From positions 1 to 53,761 of the forward strand of contig MEDY01000202.1 of assembly GCA_001724265.1 (NCBI GenBank): a stretch of 53,761 nt of DNA. The letters are read 5' to 3'. This document shows, piece by piece, positions 1-11,265 of this stretch (position 1 is its first letter; each line of letters begins with the position of its first letter). The stretch comes from Rhizaria sp. SCN 62-66. Lineage: Eukaryota; Rhizaria, unplaced. The notes under the pieces were generated by a model that was given only the letters and a program-made list of their open reading frames with translations, had not been told where the DNA came from and did no database searches. The translations under genes were made by a program, and so were the position numbers.

Positions 1-973
1 CGTCGTCGATGACGCGGCGTGCGCGACGGGCCTTCTCCGCGTCGGCCTTGACCTTAGCTTTGGCCCTGGCAAACATGTCGTCGTCGTCGTCCTCGCTGTC
101 ACTGTCGCTGTCAACGACGCCCATTGCAGCGCGGCTGTCGATGCGTTTGTTGACGCGCTTGCTGTCCTCCCTGTCGCCGCCCTTCTTCGCACTGGAGCCG
201 CTGGCGTTGCCGTTGTCCTCGGCGTCAAGCTCGCCGGTGCCCTGGAGGAAGATCTCCATGTCGGCCGCGTCGAGCCGCGTGACGAGGAAGCCCGTCTCGT
301 TGTCTACGGCCATGCGCGCCGCGGCCGCGGCCTCGGCCTCGGTGTCGCCGGCGGCCGCGGCCAGGATCGACGAGCGTTTCGAGTAGCTCCAGTCCGTCTC
401 CTCGGTCTCCGTTGTGGCCGTGCCGGCGGCGCCTTTCTTGGGCTTAGCGTACGCGGCCAGTGACCGGTTGTCCACCCGCGCGGCGGCGATATCCGGCGAG
501 GCCAGCAGCTGCTTCAGCACGTCGGGGTCCAGCGCCTCGACGTAGTAGCGCCGGTTCTTCAGCACGAGCTTCACCTTGCCGCAGCGCTCCGTGTAGCGCG
601 TAATAAAGCGCACAACCTAAGGGTCGACATCGGTTTTGGAAAGCTTGCGCAGGCCCTGGAGGATGTCCTCGGTGTCGAGCCCCAGCGAGGCGGCGGCATA
701 GAGCGAGTACTGCGTGATGACGTACTCGTGCACGTACTGCGGCCGCGTCACAGGGTCAGAGATCGCGATCATAAAGTCGCACGCCTGCTTGTACACCGGC
801 GACCATGACTCGAGGAACACGTGCCGGTTGGGACATACCCAGAGCGGGCGCCGCTCGTGGCTCGGGCGTAGCGGGAGACGGCCGAAGTTGGACTTGAACA
901 GCGCGTCCATCGCGGCCGTGCGCGCCGCGGCGTCTGTCACCACCGCGGAAGGGTCAAGCGCGTCTTCGGACAT
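1..973 (-). CDS. ERCC3: TFIIH helicase subunit XPB/ERCC3 (Ssl2), N-terminal part, contains in-frame TAG
   Basis: XPB is the 3'-5' DNA translocase of TFIIH, needed for promoter opening and nucleotide excision repair in the nucleus. I start at the ATG at 973-971 ([12 protein letters not shown]). Residues about 40-118 match the conserved XPB N-terminal domain: [15 protein letters not shown], then [18 protein letters not shown], then [19 protein letters not shown], then LRKLSKT. At 619-617 there is an in-frame TAG (codon 119), after which the same frame continues the family match without a gap: [18 protein letters not shown], then [17 protein letters not shown]. The frame stays open through an acidic linker (DSDSDSDEDDDDD-like) to the window edge, so the helicase motifs lie outside. 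Read with the standard code this would be a truncated 118-residue protein; read with TAG as an amino acid it is an ordinary XPB. Identity is firm; the left end is missing. Confidence 0.93.
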
Positions 974-1881
974 AGCGAGAGAGCGGACAGAAGACCGCGT
1001 GCGCGAGGCGAGGTTTGGCTGTGAGCTTGTGTGTGAATAAAAGTAAAAGTTGTGTGGTTGGAGTGTGGTCGAATGCTGGCGGAGTTTTGGTCTACAAAGA
1101 AAGAAAATACAGAAATTACTCGAAGACAAGGCAGTATATGATATCAGAGTACGTTTTAATGGTGACACAATGTATTACAGCGTTATTGTGGCATATTGTC
1201 ACGAGTTATGAACTACATTGGATAAGGTCGTGCTTGTGGTGTCCAGAGACCGAAGATGAGGCTTTGAAATTGAGCCACGCTCACAGCAAAGATATGCTTT
1301 CCAAGAATCGTTAAAACAAGATATAAAAGAAAAGTACAATTGATTTCAGGATCTTTGCGTGAAAGCCTAAACTAACTGATCACAATCACGCGGTGCAGCT
1401 TTGGGTTCTCTTGTTTTCTGGATCGGCATAGTCACGCAAGATGTACGTTTGTGGTGGCTGGTATTTTCCCCCCACTAAACAAGTTTGATCTTGACGTGAA
1501 TGAGGTCAACGCTAAGGTTGTTCAAATATGTAATATAATCGCAGTACTTATATATTTTATCACACATATTACTCTGATTACATTACTTGTATTACTGTCC
1601 ATATAGCAGTCATAGATGATTGCTGGATCAACGGTAGCCGTTGCGGCATTTCAACGTTAACATGCCATTGCGGTACAAGTACATATCGAATAACTCAATT
1701 TCTATTATAACTCTTTGTAAAAAGCAGTACATGTGAGGCCAACTTAATGGAGAGCGTCCAGGCACAGCTCTTCTGGCCACATGTGGTCCAGTCGATTGGT
1801 CCGTATAGTCGGACCCTTTCTTCAATCTGTACACACAGTGTACAGAGTGTGACTGTTGCTGTCGCAACATCATCATCTGCT
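974..1881. other. AT-rich spacer between the XPB start and the DNAAF10 3' end
   Basis: The spacer holds the XPB promoter and leader and the DNAAF10 3' untranslated region. Small open frames exist but none is GC-rich like the neighbouring genes or resembles a protein family. I see no RNA gene or repeat. Confidence 0.5.
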
Positions 1882-3877
1882 TCAATAGTTGTTGAGCTTG
1901 GTGACGATGGCAACTTTGACGGTCTCGTCAAGCGCGGCCATGCAGGCCAGCCCCAGCTTGTCCGGGTGCCAGTCGAGCGACACGATGGGCTGCTCGGCCA
2001 GCTTCTTGCTGTTGAGCAGCTCCACGGATCCCGCCACGCCCTTCTCCACGCCCTTCTCGTCTGTGGCGAGGCGCAACAAAGAGCGCGGTGCAGTGGGGGC
2101 AGATGAAGTGAACAGGTAAACAGGTGAATGAGTAGGTGAGCACAGTTCAGGTGAGGTGATATGTAAAGCAAAACAATAGTTAGGTCGTCGACGAGCACTC
2201 GCAGAGTAACAAGAATTTCAGTCGCACTGCACATGTTGTCCGCATAAGACCGGAAAGTACGATATCAGCGCGCTAGGATGATGATTACAAATATCAATTC
2301 AATGTGAAGTTGCTAATACAGCAGTGATGTTTATCTCGCTTCAGCGTACCTTTGCGCGAGCGCTGCTTAGGGTACTTGTACTTATAGACGTTGACGGTGC
2401 CGTTGCCGCCCGTGGTGGCAAACAGGTCGCGGTTCTGCGGCAGGTGGCGGCCCAGCCACACGGTCGAGTTGTGCGCCTTCTCGCTCAGGTGCGCGTAGCC
2501 CTCCTCGGGGTGCCGCGTGCGCATGTCGTACACGCGAAAGCGGTTCTCAAGCGTCGCGATCACCTGCAGTCGCGGAATAGCAAAAAAAAGAGAGGCACAC
2601 GTGTAGACAAAAAACAAGATGAGATTTGTTGATGACGCTGGTGTCAGATGTTAAGAGACATGTCAACGTTTGAGCAACATTTGAGGGTGTTCAGATTGTT
2701 AACAAACGACGTCATGTGTGATCCAGTGAAAGCAAGTGTGCGTAAGAGTAACAACAGAGTGTTCTGAGCGACGTACGAGTTTGTTGGCCTCGATGTCCTT
2801 GCGGTCGAACTCGAGCCCCGCGACGCCGTTGCTGACGTTAGTCTGCCATACCAGCGCGTTCATGCGCAGGTCCAGTAGCTTCACGTCACCGTTGTCGTAG
2901 CCCGCCGCCACCATGCTGCGCAGACACGAAGGATACAAGGAAATAGCAAATGAAGCGAGATTGATTGTTGAGAGTGAGTTTAAAAGTAACGTGATGACAA
3001 CGATTACGAACACATCGAAATGACTTAAAAAAAAGAGTGCTACATTCTTTTGGTGAACAGAATAAATCGATGCATATAAACGCGAAATATCATGGCGTAT
3101 AACGGTGAGTTGTTTTATGTTTGAGCCACGTACCGCTCCGACTCGTTGAAGCTGTTGCCGAAGGCCACGGCCCAGCAGTCGCGCGCGGCCTGGCCCGGGG
3201 CCGGCTCGAGCGAGGCCACCGACTCCTGCTGCCGCGGATCCCACACGCGCACCGTGCCGTCCTCGGAGCCCGTCACAAGCTCGGGCGCACCGTAGCCAAC
3301 GCCCAGCCCGCCCACGCCGTCGATGCAGTTGACGCGCTTGGCGTGCGCCGCGGCGACGTCGTAGACGGGCTTGGCCGTGTCGGCTAGGTCGAAGATGCGC
3401 AGCCCGCCGTCGAAGCCGCCCGTGGCGAGCTGCCGCGACTCGAACGACGACGCGCCGAAGGTGCCGCACTTAAAGCCGTGATCGTGCAGCGTCTCCGAGA
3501 CAAGCTCCAGGTCCGTGCGGCCCAGCTCGTAGATGCGCAACACGCCCTGGATGAGGGCAGTGGCAGAAAAACATCCAAGTGATAGAAGTAACACAAGGAC
3601 AAGAGTTTGAAGCAAATAGTGTTAGTGGATTGGCGCATACTCGGAATATAATATATTAAACATCGTTTGTGAAACTATATTATGATGAAAACTTCACTGA
3701 TGACAATGTAGTGCGTGTGCTTGCGAAAATATGCACGTGTGAGCGTACCTGGCCTCGCGAGTTGACACCAAGAACAGTGAAGCGTGCAGAGCATGGAATC
3801 CAGCGCGTCTCAAAAGGCGTGAATCCGACAGACTTGCTCACGTGCTCAATAATCTGAGGCGCGTCTTTGGCGTCCAT
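1882..3877 (-). CDS. DNAAF10: Dynein axonemal assembly factor DNAAF10/WDR92 (Monad), five exons
   Basis: WDR92 is a WD40 propeller that works with the R2TP/prefoldin-like co-chaperone in cytoplasmic preassembly of axonemal dynein arms. Exons by frame and conservation: 3877-3749, 3546-3134, 2915-2777, 2563-2350, 2060-1882. They join to 357 residues, the same length as the human protein as I recall it, ending in TGA. Diagnostic stretches are [20 protein letters not shown] and [12 protein letters not shown] near the N-terminus, [96 protein letters not shown] and [10 protein letters not shown], and the C-terminal [11 protein letters not shown] and VAIVTKLN. Intron donors are GTACGC or GTACGT; intron lengths are 202, 218, 213 and 289 bases. 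The gene implies that the organism builds motile cilia or flagella. It contains no TAG codon. Confidence 0.96.
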
Positions 3878-4403
3878 ATGGGTGACTAGAGTGGTGCGGC
3901 GGCGTGACGAAGCAAGACATCGCGAAGGACAAAAACGGCAGGAGCGATGAGTGGTTGAGAAAAGACACCTTTAAGGGCTCAACAGTAATTTGGAAAAGTA
4001 TAATTTAAGGAACTATAACTAAACCGTCGTGAAAATAGAATATCAAACCCTCATTCTTATCACACGTCATCATGACAGAAATATCGCATGTCGAATGTTG
4101 TGCGAAAACGGCCATCAGTTCAAACTCGACCCAGACCGACCGAGCGCGTTTGTGGCTCAGGTCAACCACCGCGGTGAAGAAGAAACTGCCGAATCTTCAG
4201 CAGTGCAGGAGGCCTACTTAAGTCCGGTGGTTGTTTGTGCTGCGTTAATGTGGTAATATTCACCATTTATAATTTCATTTTTCTTTTTAAAATCCCAGGA
4301 AACTTCTAAACCCCCCCCGCTAGGTCGTTCGCAAAGACTCGCTGTTCCACAGTTGCAGCACTTTACTCCTCCTCCTTCCTCGTTCCCGTCCCTGCGCCTC
4401 CCG
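3878..4403. other. Divergent promoter region between DNAAF10 (-) and the Ala-rich gene (+)
   Basis: These 526 bases separate two start codons facing away from each other, so both promoters should lie here. The right end is pyrimidine-rich just before the ATG at 4404. I do not recognise a specific element. Confidence 0.5.
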
Positions 4404-5432
4404 ATGTCACACGCGGCCGGCCCCGACACCGAGGTGGAGTTCCGTCTCAAAAACATTCAGACTTGGGACTACCAGAAGTCTGAGTTCCGCATCGGCAGCG
4501 TCCACGGCCGCGTCGATTACGAGCAGAAAGAGGTTCGTCCATCTCCTTTGCATCCCCGCTTCACTTGCTTGTCCACACATTGATCTTACCCATTGCTCAC
4601 ATAACCTTGCGATATCTAAATGTTCTACCTTTTATCTCGTGCAACCCATAGCGCGCGTTCCACCCGAGCGACGTCCCGCCCGCCGCGCGCGCGGCGAAAG
4701 AGGCCGTCCGCAAGCGCGCCCTCGACTCGGCGTTGCACGCATCCGCGCCCGAGTGGCGCGCCGAGACCAAGGCCGGGCTCTCAGTCGGCTTCCGCGCCGG
4801 CGCACCCTGGGAGACGCCCGAGCAGACGGCGCTGCACCGCGCGGCGGCCGCGCGCGACGCCGCGGGCCGCGTGGCGGACCGCGAGGCCGCCGCCGCGGCC
4901 GCTGCCGCGGCCGCGCGCGCCACGCAAGCCCACGCGCGCGCTGTCCGCGCCACGGACACGCAGGGCGCGTCGCTGCGCCCCGCCGCGCAGCAGCGCGTGC
5001 TGGCGGACCCCGCGCAGCGCGCCGCCGTCGCCGCGGCCGCGCGCGGGGCCCGCAGCAGCGACTGGAACGGCAGCACGACAGTCGACCGGCGCGTGACGGC
5101 GCTGCAGAACGTGTTCCTGACCGAGGGCCCCGCCGCCGCGGCCGCGACCACCACGCAGGCGCGCCTCGATGCCGCACCCGCCGCCGCGGCTGCCGCGCGC
5201 ACGCAGGGCCACGCGTTCCTGGGCCCCTCGGCGCCGCGCGGCGTGCTTGACGGGACGCTCAACCCGCTGCCCTTCGTGCGCCCGCCGGTCAGTGGGCTCT
5301 GCGCCACTGCCGCCGCGATGCCCGGCGCGGGGGGCGTCGCGGCTGACGCGGGCGAGTTTGCGGCGGGCTCGACGCTGTCGCTGGTGGCGCGGCAGACGCT
5401 CGTGCTGGAGCAGCAGCGCGAGCAGCGCCGCG

Positions 5433-5464
<32 letters not shown>

Positions 5465-6568
5465 GCGGAGAAGTTCGCCCGGGCGGCCGCGGCGGACCCG
5501 CGCGCGTTGCTGCCGCGGCCCTACGGCGGGCGCAGCCGCGAGGAGGAGGCCGCGCGCAGGCAGGAGGGCGCGCGCGCGCTGTCCGAGACGTACACTCGCG
5601 AGGCCGCCGAGGCCGCGGTCCGCCGCCAGTTCGGGGACAGTTACCCCGAGACGACTGACGGCGGCGATCGCGCGAGCGCGGGTGCGAGCGTTGGCGGCGA
5701 CGGGGGCAACTGGTTCAAGCTGACGCTGCGCAGCCCGCAGCCCGCGCCGCGCGTGGCTTCCTCGTCCACCGCCGTGGCGCTCTCGCCCAGCGGCAGCGGC
5801 AACGCCCACAGCAACGGCGCTAGCAGCGGCAGCGGCGGTGCGGCCCCGTGGGGCGGCGCGCGCGGCTTCAACGCGGCCTCTGCGTCGACGCTGGGCTCCT
5901 CGGCCTTCGTCCCCACGACGGCCGACCGTTCCCCGCGCATCGCCCCCACAGTTCTGCCCGCCGCCTCGACCGCCTCCACTGCGGCCCAGGGCGGCGCGGC
6001 CGGTGCGGAGTCGGCGCTGGCGGCATACCTGGCCCCGCAGCTGGCTCCCGCGCGGCTGCACGCGCTGGGCGTGCCGCTGGGCCATACGGCAGCCGCCGCG
6101 GCCGCCGCGGACACCGCCGCCGCGCCCCTTGCGGCCCCCGGCCACCCCGCTGCCCACGGCCACGACCACGGCCACGGCGTAGTGGGGTTGTCGCGTGGCG
6201 CGCAGGAGCAGGTGCAGCGGCGACTGGTGCGGGGGCTGGACCAGGCCCTCCGCTCCGATGAGGCCGAGGGCCGCCGCGGCGGGCGCAGGGCCATCGAGCG
6301 CGCGCGCGCACAGGGCTTTGACACCGCGGCGAACGGCGGGCACGGGCGGCGCGGCCGGCGCGGCGGGCAGCGGCCGATGCAGCAGGGACAGGAGCCGCTG
6401 TACTGGCAGCTGGACACGCGCACGGTGGACGCGTTCCACGGCGACCGCGACGGCGACAGCGACGACGACGACGGATACGAGGGCGACGGCGGCGCGGGGC
6501 TGAGCGCGAACAGGCGGAGAGTGACGCAGGAGCAGGAGCAGGAGCAGGGACAGGACGGTTCTTAGTGA
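4404..6568 (+). CDS. Unrecognised Ala/Arg-rich protein, two exons, ending TAG-TGA
   Basis: Start at ATG 4404 (MSHAAGPDTEVEFRLKN). Exon 1 is 4404-4532; the intron at 4533-4651 has an unusual GTTCGT donor and an ATAG acceptor; exon 2 starts at 4652 (RAFHPSDVPPAAR) in phase 0. The first ~90 residues (FRLKNIQTWDYQKSEFRIGS, then GLSVGFRAGAPWETPEQTAL) look like the folded, constrained part. After that come long Ala-rich helical stretches with Glu/Arg, then Gly/Ser/Ala low complexity, a His-rich patch (AHGHDHGHGVVG) and an acidic and Gln-rich end (EQEQEQGQ). The frame meets TAG at 6563-6565 and TGA at 6566-6568. If TAG is glutamine the protein is 681 residues ending GSQ. I know no family for it. A long antisense frame over the same span is a by-product of GC-rich codons. 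Confidence 0.75.
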
Positions 6569-7026
6569 GCTGTGACAAGCGAGCTGATCTGCGAGCTGAG
6601 ACAGTGCAGCGAGAGGTCAGTTTGTCGTGCGCTCGCTCTGAGTGACTGTGCTAACGTGCGCTTCGTGAGCACTGAGAGTGTCGCGAGGCATGTTTGGTGG
6701 AATTGCTTGCGTGGAAAGCCATGATAAATAGTAGTCGTTATGTGTGCGGGGCCCTACATTTGTTCATATTTGCAGACATTACTTAATACACAGGCTGCAA
6801 TTGGATCCAGCTTGACTCACAGCTAAGCAAGAAACAAATATGATGTTTATTTGTTTGCTTTAAGAGTGATTTTCAAAAGATAAAAAAATAAGAGTACACA
6901 AAACGAAATGAAATATGATATGCTAGTTTACTGGAAGAAAGACGTGTTGTAAAGATATTAGCGCTAGATCAAGAGCACAACTCAATTTGAAACTTCAGTC
7001 GTTGCGCCAATTGCTTGTTCTTGCAC
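6569..7026. other. Convergent 3' region between the Ala-rich gene and the DUF84 gene
   Basis: The two genes end facing each other across 458 bases that grow AT-rich toward the right. The region should hold both 3' untranslated tails. No gene or repeat was seen. Confidence 0.5.
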
Positions 7027-8168
7027 TTAGTTGCTGCTGTTCGCAGCTGACTCCGTCTCCGCGGCAAACTGGTGCTTGCGGCCGCTAACACTGACCGCGT
7101 CGGCGGCGTCGGCGTCCCAGTACTGCTTGGGCGAGACGAAGGGCGCGAAAGCGAAGGTGACGCCGTGCTCGTAGCAGGGCCCGCGCGCGAGGACGCCGTT
7201 GGTGATGAGCCCCATCATGCCCTGCGTCGAGCGCACGTCGGCAATGCCCGCCAGGTCGTCCATCACCTCGCAGAGCTCGTCACCCGCGTGCAAGCGCGCC
7301 ATCACGTGCTGCGAACGAAGGAGAGAGAGAGAGAGAGCGAACGAGTGAGCAATTAAAGCAGTGCATCGGTGAGGTGAAGTTTTCGCATATTACACAAAGA
7401 CAAGCTCAGAATTTCCGATAAAAGATAAAACAAGCAAGTTCATGGCTAAAAACATGGTTGCGCTTCTATATTCATGCAGTATTCGTGTGCGGCAACGTAC
7501 CGGAGCCATCTCGAAGCGCGCCGAGGTGCCGACTGAGTCCTTGCCGTCAGAGGCGCGCACGACGTAGATGTAACCGGACTCGAAGTAGCGCTTCTGCGCC
7601 GGGTCCGCCGGGTTAACCAGCGTCTCAATGCCGCCCTCGATGCCGATGTGGAAGTCGCAGTCGGGCAGCGCGGCCGCCACGTTGCGCGCACGGTTCTGCG
7701 CGCCAGTCAACGTCTGCGAAAAGAACAAGGAAACGAAGGATAGCGCAACAAAAAACGTGTTATTAAAGATACAACTCATTTTAATTTAACAAATAACTGA
7801 AATCTATACGGTTATACAATTATATCACAATTATATTCGTTTTGCACGTGTACAGAGCTGTTGCAGCGAAGGGCGCGAATGAATGGGAGAGCGCGCGAAT
7901 GACGTACCTCCCAGGCCGAGAGCGGCTGGGCGTTGACCTCGCTGGCCACCTCAACGCCGATAATCTCGTGAACAGGTTCCACGCCCTCGGCGGGTTCGTG
8001 GATCACCTTGGTGACCGCGGCGGCGTCGCCCGAGGCCGGCACGAGCACGGTCACGCGGCACGAAGCCAGCGCGCCGGGCGCGGCGCCTGCGGCCGGGAAG
8101 AGCTTCTCCACAGCGCCGCGCACGGAAAAAAGCTTTGACGGGTTCTTGGTACCAACAGCAAAGCGCAT
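7027..8168 (-). CDS. YjjX/DUF84-family inosine/xanthosine triphosphatase-like protein, three exons
   Basis: The family (E. coli YjjX; also the C-terminal domain of animal PRRC1) hydrolyses non-canonical purine triphosphates such as ITP and XTP, cleaning the nucleotide pool. Exons are 8168-7908, 7713-7501 and 7308-7027; all junctions are phase 0, giving 251 residues ending in TAA. Family marks are the N-terminal nucleotide-binding GTKNPSK, the EVNAQPLSAWETLTGAQNRA segment broken by intron 1, the catalytic-site HIGIEGGIE, and QGMMGLITNGVLARG near the C-terminus. Donors are GTACGT in both introns (194 and 192 bases). The C-terminal ~35 residues after KQYWDADAADAV are extra relative to YjjX. No targeting signal is evident. 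Enzymatic activity is inferred from the family. Confidence 0.9.
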
Positions 8169-8589
8169 GTTGCGGTGTTTTCTTCTGACGAGCTGCGTCG
8201 CTGTCGTATATCACTTTACTCAAAGTACGCTACCTCTTGTCTGACACCCTTCCTCGAACGCCGGAGGCGACGTCGCACGTCGATTACTTCGATTACGTTC
8301 GTGTCTTAAACGTCAAGTTGTATTTTTATTGGCCTCTAAGTTTTTATTTAAAATAATATATATAACCCCTTAATTATATCTCTACGCTGTCTAGTTGTAA
8401 CTCATAACACATGTTTTCCTTTCAACCTCTTCATTTGCTTGCTGATCTCTAACGAACTTCACTTTTGCCGCAGTTCAGAGTCGCAGCTAGAGGTTTTTTC
8501 CACTCCACTTCAGTGCGCGCTTTTCCGTCCCCGCCCTTCTTACAGCAGTAGTTGCCGCGCGTCCCATACCCGCCGCCCCTGAGTGCGCG
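8169..8589. other. Divergent promoter region, DUF84 gene (-) and polytopic membrane protein gene (+)
   Basis: The 421-base spacer between two start codons is AT-rich in the middle and GC-rich just before the ATG at 8590. It should carry both promoters. No motif is recognised. Confidence 0.5.
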
Positions 8590-10058
8590 ATGCTGTCGTT
8601 CCAGGAGGACGGCACGCTGTCGTGCTTCGAGCGCTGCGCCTACAACTCGCGCGTGGGCCGCCTCTACCTGCTGCTGGCCACGCTCGAGTGCGCCGCGCTT
8701 ATGGCCGTCGCCGTGCTGGGGCTCGTCAACCTCGCCAACGAGCCCGACGTCATGCTCTACACCTGCATCCTCTGCTTGTACATCTCGCTGCTGTTCGTGT
8801 ACTTTTCCTGGGACGCGATCCTGCGCGAGAACCTCTTCCAGTTCTGGTCTTCGTTCGTCATCCACCTCTTCATCCTCTTCTTCATCGTCTGGCACTACTT
8901 CTCGCAGACGCTCGGCCCGACCTTCGACCGCTGGTCCTACTACCTCATCGGGCTCGCGTCGGCCTGCCAGGTCCTCTACCTCGTGCTGCTCCCCTTTGTG
9001 GCCAACTCCTTCGGCTGGCGCGCGTACAAGCGCGTGGGCGCTAACATCCCGCTGCAGCGCCTGTACCGCACCGCGCACGTCTTCTTCTCTACGCTTAAGC
9101 TGGACCTGGCCGTCATGGGCCTGCTTGTGCTGCTGGCCTCCTTCTTCCTCTTCTCCTCGCTGCTGGAGCTCGAGTCCGTGCTTAACGCCACGGCGTTGCT
9201 GCTGGGGCTGGTCTGGGCTCGCGTCGGCACGCTCGCCGTGCGCCGCGAACAGCCGCGCCTCTTCAAGGCCTGGTTCGCCTGCGCCGTGCTCGCACCGGGC
9301 TACATCGTCTACAAGTTCGTCTGCCTCAACACGTCCGCCTACTACACCGAGTACCCGCGCACCACGTACCTCCAGTTCTACATCGTCGGCGGTATCGCCA
9401 TCGCGCTGCGCGCGCTCACCATGTTCTTCGCCTACCGCGCCTACGGCAACTTCCACCTGGGGCTGGCCGGCGTCTTCGCCGAGGCCCGCGGCGGCATCCG
9501 TGGGGACGGCATGCCCGTCGCGCACCGGCGCAACTCCGCCACGACCAACAGCGACGCGCTGGCGTCGGGCTCCCGCGGCGCGCGCGCGCGCTCCAGCCCC
9601 GGCTCCGGCGGCGGCGCCCTGAGCGGGCCCCTGCTGGCCGGCGGCGACGACAGCGGCGCCGTCACCGCCACCGGCCCCGCCACTGCCGCCGGCAACAGTG
9701 CCGCCGCGAGCAGCACCCTGGCGGCGCGCTGGGCGGCGGCGGGGCTGCCCGCCAAGGGCCACCCCGCGGCCGGCACGACCGCCGCTGCGAGCGCCGCCGC
9801 TAACATGCGTGCTCATTCGAGCTCGAGCGCGTCACTGGCGGCCACGGGCGGCGGTTTCAGCAGCCTCCAGGGCGGCTACGGCAGCGTCCAGGGCGGCGGG
9901 CCCGGCGGCGCCGTGGTTATCGCGCGCACGCCCTCGGCGGGGCAGCACGGGCCCTTCGCTTTCGGGCGCGCGCGCGGCGCCAGCGGCGGCGGCGACGGCG
10001 GCGGCGTCGGCAGCGGCGGCGCCGTGGGCGTGGACATCGACGAGCTCATCAGCGAGTA

Positions 10059-10094
<36 letters not shown>

Positions 10095-10379
10095 CGCGGC
10101 GGGGGCCGGGCCCGGCGCCGGCGCCGGCCACGGCTATCAGAGGCTGTCTGACTACAACAGCCAGAGCGCGCAGACCGCGCGCGGCCGGGGCCAGAGGCGC
10201 ACCTCGAGCCCGGGCCCCGCGCCGCTCAGTGGCAGCGCAGGCGCCGACGCCAGTGCCAGTGCCAGCGCGAGCGCGAGCGCGAGTGCTGATGGGAAGGTGC
10301 TCTCCCAGTCGAAGTCCCGCTCGCGCTCGCGCTCGCACATGCGCGCCGTCTCGGTCTCCGTGCCCGCGCAGAGCCATAG

Positions 10380-10434
<55 letters not shown>

Positions 10435-10671
10435 CAGAACCAGATCCAGAACCAAAGCGCGCACGCGGTCGCGGTCGGAGCGCACCGCCGGCGCAGCAGC
10501 ACCGGCAGCGCACACGGCGACTCAGCCACTGCCACTGCCGCTGCCGCTGCGGCTGCTGCTGCTGCTGCGGCTGCTGCGAGTGCGAGCGCGAGCGCTGCGG
10601 GCAAGAAGGGGAAGAAGAAGGGCGGAGTCAAGCGCGGCGGCGGCGATCTCGCCTCGGCCTCGGCCTCGGAT

Positions 10672-10703
<32 letters not shown>

Positions 10704-11265
10704 CCGGCAGAGCGTGCAGCTGGGGCTGGACGCGCGCGGCAACGCGGTTGCGATCCCGCTGGCGCCCACGCGGTTTTACACCGACAACCCGATGGTGACG
10801 GTGCCGACTGACGCGCAGGGCAACCCTGTGGGGCTGTCGCCGCCGCTGGCCGTCCTCGCTGGCGGGCCGGGCGCGGGCCCCGGGGCCGGCGCCCTGGGCC
10901 CGGGGGTCGCCGTCACCGTGACCGGCGCCGGCGCCGGCGGAGACCGTGACCGGGCGCGGGCACGGTCCCGAGGCCGCGGGAACAGCCTGGACGCCCACGA
11001 CTCCGGCCTTGGCGACGGCCTCGGCGTAGGCGAGGCACTGGGCGCGAGCGCGCGCATGCGGTCGCGCTCGGGGCAGCGCCTGCAGGTGGACGCGCAACAT
11101 GCACAGTCATACGCCGGCTTCAGCGCTGGCAGCGGCCGCGTCGGGCTCTTGGACCTGCCCGCGGCCGCCAACGGTAACGGCTCAGGGCTGCCCGAGACCC
11201 CCAGCCCGGCGGCGATGCGCGCGCGCTCGCGGTCGCGCAACCGGCCCGCGGACGACAACGTTTGA
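8590..11265 (+). CDS. Polytopic membrane protein (possible DUF7789-type) with long low-complexity tail
   Basis: A single exon of 891 residues, ending in TGA, from ATG 8590 (MLSFQEDGTLSCFERCAYNS). The first ~300 residues contain seven or eight hydrophobic helices, among them LYLLLATLECAALMAVAVLG, TCILCLYISLLFVYFSW, FVIHLFILFFIVWHYF, GLASACQVLYLVLLPFVA, LDLAVMGLLVLLASFFLF and TYLQFYIVGGIAIAL. Patterns such as FVYFSWDAILREN and LLLGLVWARVGTLAVRRE recall uncharacterised membrane proteins of fungi and oomycetes (DUF7789); that match is from memory and tentative. Residues ~310-891 are predicted disordered: Gly/Ala/Ser-rich, poly-Ala, an SQ run from CAGAGC repeats (10381-10434), RSRS-like segments and a KKGKKKGG basic patch. 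The tail is probably cytoplasmic. No in-frame TAG. Confidence 0.8.
10381..10434 (+). repeat. CAGAGC hexanucleotide microsatellite (nine perfect units) inside coding sequence
   Basis: Nine consecutive CAGAGC units, followed by degenerate copies, encode a Gln-Ser repeat in the tail of the membrane protein. Perfect units argue for recent slippage expansion. Confidence 0.95.

Noticed and set aside
617-1168. XPB start upstream of 973
   Set aside because: The frame extends to 1168 but the upstream part is AT-rich and uses non-ATG or unlikely starts; MSEDALDPS at 973 begins the GC-rich coding composition.
4781-6439. 552-codon open frame antisense to the Ala-rich gene
   Set aside because: GC-rich codons leave antisense frames open. 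The translation is Arg/Gly/Ala-rich with no protein-like features, whereas the sense frame has a spliced, ordered N-terminus.
8449-9816. 455-codon minus-strand frame opposite the polytopic membrane protein gene
   Set aside because: Val/Gly/Arg/Glu-rich antisense shadow of a hydrophobic sense protein.
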